From Streptomyces sp. PT12 (lineage in GTDB: Bacteria; Actinomycetota; Actinomycetes; Streptomycetales; Streptomycetaceae): DNA of 64,000 nucleotides. A model generated the notes under the pieces. It did no database searches. It was not told where the DNA came from and worked only from the letters and a program-made list of their open reading frames with translations. Within the stretch, counting starts at the first letter, position 1, and every line of letters starts with the position of its first letter. The position numbers and the translations under genes were made by a program. This document shows positions 55,665 to 64,000 of this stretch, piece by piece. The stretch is from positions 1 through 64,000 of the forward strand of contig NZ_QEST01000162.1 in NCBI RefSeq assembly GCF_003311645.1. The letters run 5' to 3'.

Positions 55665-56078
55665 TCAGGACAGCGTGTCGGCTGCGGTGGGCGAGCTGTC
55701 CCTGAGGAACGTCGTGCAGCGCTCGTACTCCTCCTGCTCGCCGATGGCCCCCGCCGCGCGGGCGAGGGCGTGCAGGGCGCGCAGAAAGCCTCGGTTGGGC
55801 TCGTGCTCGAACGGGATCGGGCCCTGGCCGCGCCATCCGCTGCGCCGCAGGGCGTCGAGGCCGCGGTGGTACCCGGTGCGGGCGAACGCGTAGGACTCGA
55901 TGGTCCGGCCCTCGGCGAACGCGTCGTCCGCGAGCTGGGCCCAGGCCAGCGAGGAGGCCGGGTACTTCGCGGCCACCTCGGCCGGGGCCGTCCCGGCCGC
56001 GAGCAGCTCCCGGGGCTCGGGGTCGTCGGGCAGGTGGGTCGGGGGCGGACCCCCGAGGAGATTCTCATGGATGGCCAT
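55665..56078 (-). CDS. DUF3151 family protein
   Basis: This 137-residue soluble protein of a family restricted to actinobacteria has the segments LAWAQLADDAFAEGRTIESYAFARTGYHRGLDALRRSGWRGQGPIPFEHEPNRGFLRAL. It resembles a tetratricopeptide-like helical pair; its function is unknown. It lies between fba and the kynurenine operon, the usual place in streptomycetes, and ends in its own terminator. Confidence 0.85.
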   Translation of the reverse strand: MAIHENLLGGPPPTHLPDDPEPRELLAAGTAPAEVAAKYPASSLAWAQLADDAFAEGRTIESYAFARTGYHRGLDALRRSGWRGQGPIPFEHEPNRGFLRALHALARAAGAIGEQEEYERCTTFLRDSSPTAADTLS

Positions 56079-56155
56079 GCGGACCAGTCTGCCGGTTCGC
56101 CGCGGGAAGGCCCAACCGCCTGCGGGGGCGGCCCGGGCCCCGGGGGCCGAACGCG

Positions 56156-57178
<1,023 letters not shown>

Positions 57179-57262
57179 CTGTCCGCTCCTTGGAGTGTGC
57201 GTTGCGTTCGACAGCCCGAATATCCTCCCAGACCCGTGTGGGGGCAGGGGCGAGCGCCCACA

Positions 57263-57276
57263 GTTTCACGTGAAAC
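57263..57276. promoter_or_regulatory. parS centromere site
   Basis: GTTTCACGTGAAAC is a perfect copy of the 14-base ParB-binding site. Streptomyces chromosomes carry about twenty such sites, clustered near oriC. It lies in the spacer between fba and pyrE. I found no second perfect copy in the window. Confidence 0.92.
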
Positions 57277-57308
57277 CACTACGCGCTGTGACGACCCCGG
57301 GGCAGCGT

Positions 57309-57845
57309 TCAGGAGAGTCCCAGGTCCGCGAGGTCATAGGCCGGGTAATACGGCAGCCCCGCCCTCTCCACCGCGGCGGCCGCGCCCCGGTCCACGATCA
57401 CGGCCACGCCGACCACCTCGGCCCCGGCCTCGCGCAGCGCCTCCACGGCGGTCAGGACCGAGCCTCCCGTGGTGGAGGTGTCCTCGACGGCCAGCACCCG
57501 GCGTCCGGCCACATCGGGCCCCTCGACGCGGCGTTGCAGGCCATGCACCTTGTCCGCCTTGCGGACCACGAACGCGTCGAGGCGGCCGCCCCGCGCCGCG
57601 GCGGCGTGCAGCATCGCCGTGGCCACGGGGTCGGCGCCCAGGGTCAGCCCGCCGACGGCGTCGTAGTCGAGCCCCGAGGTGAGGTCGAGCATCACCTGGC
57701 CGACCAGCGGCGCCACCCGGCCGTCGAGGGCGATGCGGCGCAGATCGACATACCAGTCCGCCTCCCGCCCCGAGGAGAGCACCACCCGGCCGTGCACCAC
57801 GGCCTTCTCCTTGATCTGCCGCAGCAGCTGGTCTCGCACGCTCAT
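57309..57845 (-). CDS. pyrE: orotate phosphoribosyltransferase
   Basis: PyrE joins orotate to PRPP, making OMP in pyrimidine synthesis. The 178 residues show the loop VVRKADKVHGLQRRVEG with catalytic lysines and the PRPP motif VLAVEDTSTTGGS. ATG 57845 (MSVRDQLLRQIKEKAVVHG) is the family start. The aldose epimerase gene ends 11 bases upstream, so the two are probably in one transcript. Confidence 0.95.
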   Translation of the reverse strand: MSVRDQLLRQIKEKAVVHGRVVLSSGREADWYVDLRRIALDGRVAPLVGQVMLDLTSGLDYDAVGGLTLGADPVATAMLHAAAARGGRLDAFVVRKADKVHGLQRRVEGPDVAGRRVLAVEDTSTTGGSVLTAVEALREAGAEVVGVAVIVDRGAAAAVERAGLPYYPAYDLADLGLS

Positions 57846-57856
57846 GGCCCCCGACC

Positions 57857-58678
57857 CTATGCCAGGCCCTGACGGCTCCAGGCCCAGCGGGTGGTGATCT
57901 CCAGCGGCTCCAGCTCGGTGACCAGCCGGGGGTGGGTGTTGAGCCCGTCGGGCGGCCCCGACTGCGGCTCGACGCACACCGCCTCCGCCGTCTCGTCGTA
58001 GACGACGGCCCAGGGCGTGCGGCTGGTGACGGACAGCTCGAGCTGTCCCGGCCAGGTGAGGGACACGGAGACGCCGTCGGCCATGTGGAAGCAGTCGTCC
58101 CACGGGCCGGGGCCCGGCTCGACGTGGCGGCCCGTCGGCAGGTGGTCGTCGCCGCGCTCCAGCCGCCAGTCGGCCGAGAAGTCCAGCGCCACCTCGGGCC
58201 CCTCGGGGGTGAGCCGCCGCAGGAACCACGGGTGCCAGCCCGCCTGGGCGGGGAACGAGGCGCCCAGCGTCTCGACGCCGAGCGTCAGCGTCACCCCGCC
58301 GCCGTCCTCGTCGAGCTCCACCAGCTGGGTGACGCGCCCCGGCCAGGGCCAGGGGTCGGTCAGCTCGCAGATCAGCGCGGCCGATGTGGGCCGCACGCTG
58401 ACGGTGCGCCAGGGGCGACGCCTGACGGTCCCGTGGATGGCGTGCGGGGCACCGGCGAGCGGCATCTGATGAATCGTTCCGCCATTGCGGAAGCGGCCAT
58501 CCCGCATCCGGCCGCACCAGGGGGCCATCACAAACGAGCCATAGCGCTCGCCCTGCCGCAGCACCTCCATGCCGCCGATCACCAGCGAGGAGATCCGCCC
58601 GCCCTCGTCGGGCCGCAGCGTCAACTCGGTCCCGGCGGCGCGGAGTCGCACACCTCGGTCGGTGTCATGAGTCGTCAC
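57857..58678 (-). CDS. aldose 1-epimerase family protein
   Basis: This 273-residue galactose-mutarotase-fold protein has the motifs YGSFVMAPWCGRMRDGRF, AIHGTVRRRPWR, FPAQAGWHPWFLR (catalytic-type His) and VCVEPQSGPPDGLN, the last with the acid Glu. The exact sugar is not known. GTG 58678 lies right behind GGGAGG, which is close; GTG 58651 is another choice. It is upstream of pyrE in the same direction. Confidence 0.85.
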   Translation of the reverse strand: MTTHDTDRGVRLRAAGTELTLRPDEGGRISSLVIGGMEVLRQGERYGSFVMAPWCGRMRDGRFRNGGTIHQMPLAGAPHAIHGTVRRRPWRTVSVRPTSAALICELTDPWPWPGRVTQLVELDEDGGGVTLTLGVETLGASFPAQAGWHPWFLRRLTPEGPEVALDFSADWRLERGDDHLPTGRHVEPGPGPWDDCFHMADGVSVSLTWPGQLELSVTSRTPWAVVYDETAEAVCVEPQSGPPDGLNTHPRLVTELEPLEITTRWAWSRQGLA

Positions 58679-58764
58679 CCTCCCGACGATAGAGGGTCTC
58701 GCCGGGCATCGCCCGCGCGGCCGTTCGACAAGCGCCACTTCTGGGGGAGCTCCCGGGGTGCCGT

Positions 58765-59598
58765 TCAGCGGCGGCGGCGCAGGGCGCGGGCCACGACGAT
58801 GGCCGTCGCCACGGCGGCGGCCGCCGCGGGGGCCGCCCAGCGCAGCGTGGCCACGGGGACCGACGTGCGGCCAGGGGCGGGCTCGGGGGCGTAACGGCCG
58901 CGCGGCGGCGCGTGGTCCACCTCCTCCGCGCTGCGCCCGATCATCGTGCGCCGCGCGAAGTCCGCCTCGGGCTCGGGAGCCTCCTCCTCGACTCCGGGGT
59001 CGAGCGTGGGCGGCGGGATGTCGAGGTCGGCGGGCTCCGCCGCGGAGTCGGGCGGGGGCGGGATGCCGGGGATGGCGCGTTCGTTGCCGTCGGGCTCGCC
59101 GATGCCGCCCGGCACCGGGGGCTCGCCCTCGGCGGCGGCCTCATCGGCGGCCGACTCGGCGGCCAGCGCCACCTCGTCGGCGAGCGCCTCGGCGAAACGA
59201 TCCAGTAGGCGCCGCCCCGCAGCCTCGCGCTGCTCGGGCTCGAACTCCTCGATGCGGCCCTTGGCCTCCACCGCCCCGCCAAACGCGAGCACCGTCCCCG
59301 CGCCGTCATCGGAGGCCCTGGGCACGACGGTCAGCAGCAGCGTCGCCGAGCCGGTGCCGCGGGCCTCGTGGCCCTGCGCCTCGACCGCGTACCCCTCGCC
59401 GCGCGGGGTGACCGTGAGCCCGCCGCGATAGGTGAGGGACGAGGAGCCGATCCGCAGCCGCAGCCGCCCCGAAGGGGCCAGGGGGTCGCCCTCGGGGTCG
59501 AGCCTGAGCCCGGGCACGCAGCGGGCCGCCCGCTCGGGCTCGCCGAGCGCCCTCGCCACGGCGGCGATGTCACAGGGCAGGAAGACCTCGTGCTCCAT
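58765..59598 (-). CDS. SRPBCC-domain protein with C-terminal membrane anchor
   Basis: The 277 residues begin with a START/SRPBCC fold of the CoxG kind (MEHEVFLPCDIAAVARALGEPERAARCVPGL, then LTYRGGLTVTPRGEGYAVEAQGHEARGTGSATLLLTV). A long acidic, Pro-rich linker (about 160-240) and one membrane helix with an ARALRRRR end follow. It may bind a hydrophobic ligand near the membrane; CoxG itself recruits an enzyme to the membrane. ATG 59598 is the family start. Confidence 0.8.
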   Translation of the reverse strand: MEHEVFLPCDIAAVARALGEPERAARCVPGLRLDPEGDPLAPSGRLRLRIGSSSLTYRGGLTVTPRGEGYAVEAQGHEARGTGSATLLLTVVPRASDDGAGTVLAFGGAVEAKGRIEEFEPEQREAAGRRLLDRFAEALADEVALAAESAADEAAAEGEPPVPGGIGEPDGNERAIPGIPPPPDSAAEPADLDIPPPTLDPGVEEEAPEPEADFARRTMIGRSAEEVDHAPPRGRYAPEPAPGRTSVPVATLRWAAPAAAAAVATAIVVARALRRRR

Positions 59599-59811
59599 GG
59601 CGCGGAGCCTACCCATAGCCTGGCGCCTCAGGCATGCGGAAGCGCACTGCCTGAAGGCGGTCGAGCCGCACGGCCGACCCGGCACCTGTGCGGCCGGTTG
59701 GCCGGTGGTCCGTGAGATGGCGCGCACCCTTCGGGCGCGCCGTGGCACAAAGCCCGGATGAGCGCCGCACCGCCGAGACGGCCCGCTGCGGCACCAGGGA
59801 GGGTCGACCGC

Positions 59812-60618
59812 TTAGCGAACCTCCGGGCCGCCGCCCAGGCCATGGGCCTCCCGCGCCTCCCCCACCACCGCGTCCTCTGCGGCTCGCTCCAGCGGGCCCA
59901 CCGCCGCCGCGCATACCACCAGCACGCCGATCACGGCGGCGTTCAGCAGGAACAGGCGCCGCCTGGCACGCCGCGACAGGTCACCGCGGAAGAGCCACAG
60001 CACCACCACCGCCCCGGCCAGGGCGTTGACGACGCCGGTGCACAGCGCGGCGTTCAGCTGGCCGAGCAGCGGGAGCAGGATGAAGGGGAACGCCAGCCCG
60101 CCCAGCAGGGCCCCGACGTAGTCGGCCGCGGACAGGTCGGCCACGGCCCGGTCGGCGTCCTGCTCCCTGATGCGCTGGATCAGCGTCATCAGCAGCGGCA
60201 TCTCGGCGCCGATCAGCACGCCGATAGCCAGCGAGCAGGCGACGAGCAGCGGCCGCGCGTCGCCGAAGAGCAGGAAGCACACGTGCAGCAGCGTCGCCGA
60301 GCAGCCGCCGACGAGGGCGAGCAGCGCCTCGATCAGCCCGAAGTTGACCGAGGGGCGCACCCGGAGCCGCTTGGCGCCCAGCGAGCCGATGCCCATGGCG
60401 AAGACCATGAGCGAGAGCACGACGGACGTGTAGGTGACGGTCTCCCCGACCAGGTAGTCCGCGAGGGCGATCAGCTCGAGCTCGTAGACCAGGCCGCAGG
60501 CGGCGCAGACGAAGACGGCGACGAGAACCAGAAAGCGCCCGATCCCCGCCGACACGGGGAGCCCTACGGCCGCCGGACGCGCGGCAGTTGGGCTCTCCGC
60601 TTCGGGCGTGTCGATCAT
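59812..60618 (-). CDS. membrane part of a spermidine-synthase-like protein, enzyme domain missing
   Basis: These 268 residues hold seven or eight membrane segments: [54 protein letters not shown] and [27 protein letters not shown] are typical of the N-terminal half of streptomycete membrane spermidine synthases. In the relatives I recall, a soluble aminopropyltransferase domain of about 250 residues follows. Here the frame stops soon after the last segment ([17 protein letters not shown]). It may be a truncated gene or a membrane-only relative. It overlaps the DUF2617 stop (ATGA). Confidence 0.75.
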   Translation of the reverse strand: MIDTPEAESPTAARPAAVGLPVSAGIGRFLVLVAVFVCAACGLVYELELIALADYLVGETVTYTSVVLSLMVFAMGIGSLGAKRLRVRPSVNFGLIEALLALVGGCSATLLHVCFLLFGDARPLLVACSLAIGVLIGAEMPLLMTLIQRIREQDADRAVADLSAADYVGALLGGLAFPFILLPLLGQLNAALCTGVVNALAGAVVVLWLFRGDLSRRARRRLFLLNAAVIGVLVVCAAAVGPLERAAEDAVVGEAREAHGLGGGPEVR

Positions 60619-61187
60619 GAACCGAACGTTACGTCACGCCTCGGGTCCGTCCTGTCACCCACAGGAGTGTACTTTCGGTCGTCGGTCACCGCGGAGATCC
60701 GCGTTCTCGTGGTCACCAGGCGGAGTTCCTGGGGGTAGGAGTGCCAGGTCCGCCAGCGCACCTGGTCGTCCTTGCGCTGGGCGAGCAGCGCGGTGAAGGC
60801 GTTGGGCTCGCCGGGAAAGAGGGCCGCGAGGCCCTGCGGGTGCTCCGCGACGAGGGCGAGCAGCTCCTGGGCGCGGCCCGCGAACGAGCCGGCGCTCATG
60901 CTCTCGACGCGGGCGGCGAACTCGTACTCGAAGCTCCCCAGTCGCTTGGACACCCCCAGCGGCAGGGGGGTGTTGCTGCCGGGGATGCAGGCGACGGTCT
61001 CCGAGCACGTGCCGTCGCGGCGGTCGAGCAGCACCTGGTGCGAGGCGCCGAGCACCCGCAACTGCACGTGTGCGCCGTCGAGTCCGAGGTCGAGGGTGGC
61101 GAGCGACGGCAGCGGCTCCCGGCCCAGGGCCCAGGCGAGATCGCTCGCTCGCGTGTCGGTGAAGGCGGTGTGGATCGTGGTGAGCAT
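60615..61187 (-). CDS. DUF2617 family protein
   Basis: This 190-residue soluble protein of an actinobacterial family has unknown function. It starts [29 protein letters not shown] and contains the conserved [22 protein letters not shown] and [24 protein letters not shown] 61187 follows GGGAGCC. It is coupled to the membrane spermidine-synthase-like gene by an ATGA overlap, a pairing kept in many streptomycetes, so the two probably act together. Confidence 0.85.
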   Translation of the reverse strand: MLTTIHTAFTDTRASDLAWALGREPLPSLATLDLGLDGAHVQLRVLGASHQVLLDRRDGTCSETVACIPGSNTPLPLGVSKRLGSFEYEFAARVESMSAGSFAGRAQELLALVAEHPQGLAALFPGEPNAFTALLAQRKDDQVRWRTWHSYPQELRLVTTRTRISAVTDDRKYTPVGDRTDPRRDVTFGS

Positions 61188-61557
61188 GGGTCGGCTCCCG
61201 CATGCGCGCAGTTGAGGGGCGGCGGGGCCGACCCTCCGGAGACAACGGGACCACCGAATCACGTAACACGCCGCCGCCACAGCGTTTTTACCCAACTTGG
61301 CCAGGTTTCCATCCGGTCGGGGACAGGGTGGTCAGGTGTTCACCCGGGGGCCGCCCGCAATGCGAACACTTATGCCCGGTCAACGCGCGAAGACTCGCCA
61401 GAACGCCCCCTTACGCCCCGTTAAGAACCGAAATTCTGGTCACGGCTCTGCGTTCTTCACATCTCGGCTGCACAACGGTCACTGTGGCGCACTTGTTCCC
61501 GCACGCGTCTGTGAGGAAGCTCTCGGCAACTTCACACGAATCGGAAGGGCCCGGTAG
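61188..61557. promoter_or_regulatory. long leader of the peptide-transporter operon
   Basis: No gene can be supported in these 370 bases. They are less GC-rich in places (AACCGAAATTCTGGTCACGG, TTTTTACCCAACTTGGCC) and must hold the promoters of both the DUF2617 gene and the binding-protein gene. GGAAGG at 61546 is the latter's ribosome site. I could not fix a promoter. Confidence 0.4.
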
Positions 61558-63306
61558 ATGACGCGAATCGGCAGAACGTCGAGGCTCGTCGCGGCCATGC
61601 TGGGGGGCGTTCTCGTCCTCTCCGCGTGCGGTGGCGACGACGATGACGACGGCAGCGGCGAGGAGAACCAGAGCGGCGGCACCGGTGGCACCGTCACCTA
61701 CGGAATGGCCCAGCCGTTCCAGGCATACAACAACACCACCGCGTCGGCCAACACGGTGGCCAACGGCCAGGTGACGGAGCAGGTCATCTCCGGATTCTGG
61801 ACGTTCGGCAACGAGGACGGCCAGCTGATAGAGAACACCGAGTTCGGGACGTTCGAGCGGACCAGCGAGGACCCGTTGACGGTGGATTACACCATCAACG
61901 AGGAAGCCGTGTGGTCCGACGGCGAGTCCATCGACTGCGACGACATCCTGCTGTGGTGGACCGCGCAGAGCGGCGCCATGGACGGGCTGTTCTCCGCGGT
62001 CGGCACGCAGGGCATCGAGGACACCACGAAGCCCGAGTGCGAGCCGGGCGACAAGGCGTTCCAGCTCGTCTACGACACGCCGTTCGCGGACTGGATCTAC
62101 AACGGTCCCGGGCACGGCAACAACGCCATGCTGCCCGCGCACGTCGTGGCCGAGCAGGGCGGGCTGAGCTCCGAGGAGTTCCTCACGGCGCTCCGCGAGG
62201 ACGACGCCGACGCGCTCGCGGAGGCGGCGGCGTTCTTCAACGAGGGCTGGTCCATCGACGGCGCCCTGCCCGACCCGGCGCTGATCCCCTCGTCGGGCCC
62301 GTATGTCATCAGCGGCTACGAGCCCGAGCAGTCGGTCACCCTGACGCGCAACGAGAACTACTGGGGTGAGCCGGGCGCCGCGGACACGATCGTGTTCCGC
62401 ACGATCGCCGAGGAGGAGCAGGTCGCGGCCCTCCAAAACGGCGAGGTGGACATCATCGAGCCGCAGCCCACGGTGGACCTGGCGAACCAGATCACCGGCG
62501 CCTCTGGCATCGAGTCGCAGGTCGCCGAGGAGTACACCTACGAGCACCTCGACTTCAACTTCAACGAGGGCCCGTTCTCCGACTCGCTCCCGCTGCGCCA
62601 GGCGTTCGCCCTGTGCGTGCCGCGCGAGACGCTGGTGACCAACCTGATCCAGCCGGTCGTCCCCGACGCCACCGTCAAGGACGTGCGGAACATCGCGCCC
62701 TGGGACCCGGGCTACGACATGGCGATCGAGGCGTCGTCCGACGCGCTCGCGGAGTTCGGCACCCAGGACATCGAGGCCGCCCGCGCGATCCTGGAGGCCG
62801 AGGACGCGATCGGCACCGAGATCACGCTCTCCACGCTGGACAACCAGCGGCGCAACGACGCGGGTCAGCTGATCACGGCCGCCTGTGAGGAGGCCGGGTT
62901 CGAGATCGAGTTCACCGCCGAGCTCGACTTCTTCGACAGCCGCCTGCCCGAGAACCGCTGGGACGTCGCCATGTTCGCGTGGTCGGGCTCGCCCTCGGTC
63001 GCCGGCTGGAACTCCACCTACCGCACGGTCAGCGAGTGCTCCCCGACCGGCAAGGGCAACAACAACGGGTGCTACTCGAGCGAGGAGATGGACGCCCTGC
63101 TCGACGAGATCCTGGTGACCTCCGACCTGGACGAGATCAACCGGATCGCCGGTGAGGTCGAGGCCCTGGCGTGGGAGGACATGGTGACGATTCCGCTGTA
63201 CCAGCACCCGGGCATCACCGCCTGGAACCCCGCTGTGCAGAACGTGCTGCCGAACCCCTCGCAGAACGGCATCACGTGGAACGCCGACACCTGGTCGAGA
63301 AGCTGA
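61558..63306 (+). CDS. peptide/dipeptide ABC transporter binding lipoprotein (SBP family 5)
   Basis: The 582-residue lipoprotein has a signal peptide with lipobox LSAC (Cys24), a short acidic Gly/Ser spacer and the whole family 5 binding domain: YTINEEAVWSDGESIDCDDILLWW, SSGPYVISGYEPEQSVTLTRNENYWG, PLRQAFALCVPRETLV and MVTIPLYQHPGITAW. Relatives bind oligopeptides, including the BldK morphogen importer; the exact ligand is unknown. It is the first gene of a transporter operon whose permease begins at 63531, with hairpins between that favour the binding protein. Confidence 0.9.
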   Translation: MTRIGRTSRLVAAMLGGVLVLSACGGDDDDDGSGEENQSGGTGGTVTYGMAQPFQAYNNTTASANTVANGQVTEQVISGFWTFGNEDGQLIENTEFGTFERTSEDPLTVDYTINEEAVWSDGESIDCDDILLWWTAQSGAMDGLFSAVGTQGIEDTTKPECEPGDKAFQLVYDTPFADWIYNGPGHGNNAMLPAHVVAEQGGLSSEEFLTALREDDADALAEAAAFFNEGWSIDGALPDPALIPSSGPYVISGYEPEQSVTLTRNENYWGEPGAADTIVFRTIAEEEQVAALQNGEVDIIEPQPTVDLANQITGASGIESQVAEEYTYEHLDFNFNEGPFSDSLPLRQAFALCVPRETLVTNLIQPVVPDATVKDVRNIAPWDPGYDMAIEASSDALAEFGTQDIEAARAILEAEDAIGTEITLSTLDNQRRNDAGQLITAACEEAGFEIEFTAELDFFDSRLPENRWDVAMFAWSGSPSVAGWNSTYRTVSECSPTGKGNNNGCYSSEEMDALLDEILVTSDLDEINRIAGEVEALAWEDMVTIPLYQHPGITAWNPAVQNVLPNPSQNGITWNADTWSRS

Positions 63307-63318
63307 CCGAAGGCGTGC

Positions 63319-63343
63319 CCAGGCCCGCCGAGCGGCGGGCCTG
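63319..63343 (+). terminator. first hairpin between binding protein and permease
   Basis: CCAGGCCCGCC pairs with GGCGGGCCTGG around GAGC, 12 bases after the stop. With the next hairpin it probably lowers read-through or protects the mRNA end, giving more binding protein than permease. Confidence 0.65.
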
Positions 63344-63408
63344 GCCGCCCATGGCTCAGGTCCACGGAACGGCAGAGCACCACTGAGCGCGGCATCGGCC
63401 GTGTCCAT

Positions 63409-63438
63409 GGGGCCGGGGGTCGCCAGACCCCCGGCCCC
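63409..63438 (+). terminator. second hairpin between binding protein and permease
   Basis: GGGGCCGGGGGTC pairs with GACCCCCGGCCCC around GCCA. No T-run follows. Confidence 0.6.
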
Positions 63439-63530
63439 GTCTGCTGTCGTCCGGGCCCGGCCCGTCCCCCCACCGACCCCTTCTCCCCCGCCCACCGCCC
63501 GAACCTCCCTGATTTCCCAGGAGTTGCGCC

Positions 63531-64000
63531 ATGCTCGCCTTCATCGTGCGGCGACTCTTCGTCTCGATCTGGGTCTTCCTCATCGCCTCGGTAGTGATCT
63601 TCTTCCTGGCGGTCAACGTCCGTGACCCGTTGTCCGAGGCCCGGCAGCTGCCGGGGCCCGCGCAGGAGTCGGCCATCGCCGAGATCACCGAGCGGATGCA
63701 CCTGGACGAGCCGACGATCGTCCGCTATTTCCTCTGGCTCGCCGACGTGCTCACCGGCGACCTCGGCGTCAACCGGCAGGGCCAGGACGTCAACGCCATG
63801 CTGGAGGGCGCGTTCACCGCGACGCTCCAGCTCGTCACCGGCGCCACCGTGCTCGCCATCGTCGTCGGCATCACCATCGGCGTCGTCTCGGCGCTGCGGC
63901 AGTACACCGCGCTCGACCAGACGGTCACCTTCGTCGCGTTCATCTGCTTCTCGCTCCCGGTCTTCTGGATCGGCACGCTGCTCAAGCAGTTCCTCGCCCT
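63531..64000 (+). CDS. peptide ABC transporter permease (DppB type), cut by window end
   Basis: The frame from ATG 63531 is open to the last base, so 156 residues are visible. They begin MLAFIVRRLFVSIWVFLIASVVIFFLAV, the typical first membrane segment of DppB/OppB permeases. An outer loop with DEPTIVRYFLWLADVLTGDLGVNRQG and the start of the permease core (TATLQLVTGATVLAIVVGITIGVVSAL) follow. AGGAG precedes the start. It belongs with the binding protein upstream. Confidence 0.92.
   Translation, partial: MLAFIVRRLFVSIWVFLIASVVIFFLAVNVRDPLSEARQLPGPAQESAIAEITERMHLDEPTIVRYFLWLADVLTGDLGVNRQGQDVNAMLEGAFTATLQLVTGATVLAIVVGITIGVVSALRQYTALDQTVTFVAFICFSLPVFWIGTLLKQFLA

Overview
The window is chromosomal DNA of a Streptomyces or a very close relative. 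It has very high GC with G or C at nearly every third codon position, GTG and TTG starts, the small developmental regulator BldC, an Lsr2-type nucleoid protein, purS/purQ/small-purL de novo purine genes, valine dehydrogenase, and many streptomycete-only families (DUF3073, DUF2617, DUF3151, DUF6284). Four segments can be told apart.

(1) Bases 1-7,401 are the right-hand part of an integrated, plasmid-like conjugative element (AICE type). Reading left from a promoter/operator near 5.66 kb, an operon encodes a DUF6284 protein, a Pycsar-effector-like membrane protein, a spread-type membrane protein, a cytosine-methylase-like protein, an RRQRL zinc-binding protein and an FtsK-like translocase. An IS21-family element has cut the translocase in two. 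A GntR regulator and a HAD hydrolase read right. The element ends in a duplicated 3' half of a tRNA (probably tRNA-Phe), taken here as its attachment site.

(2) Bases 7,708-36,098 are core chromosome: hrpA, tRNA-Asp, bldC, valine dehydrogenase, DUF3073, purM and purF, a sterol-carrier-family protein, a PEBP protein, purS-purQ-purL, an Lsr2 paralogue, two tRNA-Gly genes, an ABC exporter with its two-component system, purC, purD and a GntR regulator. Six of the pur genes lie in three leftward groups (purF-purM, purS-purQ-purL, and single purC and purD), with purA further right. Together they cover PRPP amidation, FGAR amidation, AIR and SAICAR formation and the first AMP step. The purE/K, purH, purN and purB functions are not here.

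(3) Bases 36,274-45,350 hold three tandem Ser/Thr protein kinases with near-identical kinase domains and different C-terminal halves. They are followed by a scar of mobile DNA: a resolvase fragment, an ArsR-like regulator divergent from a methyltransferase over a perfect operator, plasmid-like gene fragments and a frameshifted pterin dehydratase.

(4) Bases 45,550-64,000 are core again: purA, a diacylglycerol-kinase-like protein, a MarR/GbsR-type regulator divergent from a two-gene ABC exporter, a secreted protein with a class F sortase, a complete tryptophan-to-anthranilate operon (tryptophan dioxygenase, kynureninase, formamidase), DUF3151, fba, a perfect parS site, pyrE, an aldose epimerase, an SRPBCC protein, a shortened membrane spermidine-synthase homologue, DUF2617, and the start of a peptide/dipeptide ABC transporter. 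From memory of the S. coelicolor map, segments 2 and 4 lie on opposite sides of oriC in that species. Segment 3 would then sit on an inversion junction; this must be checked against a genome.
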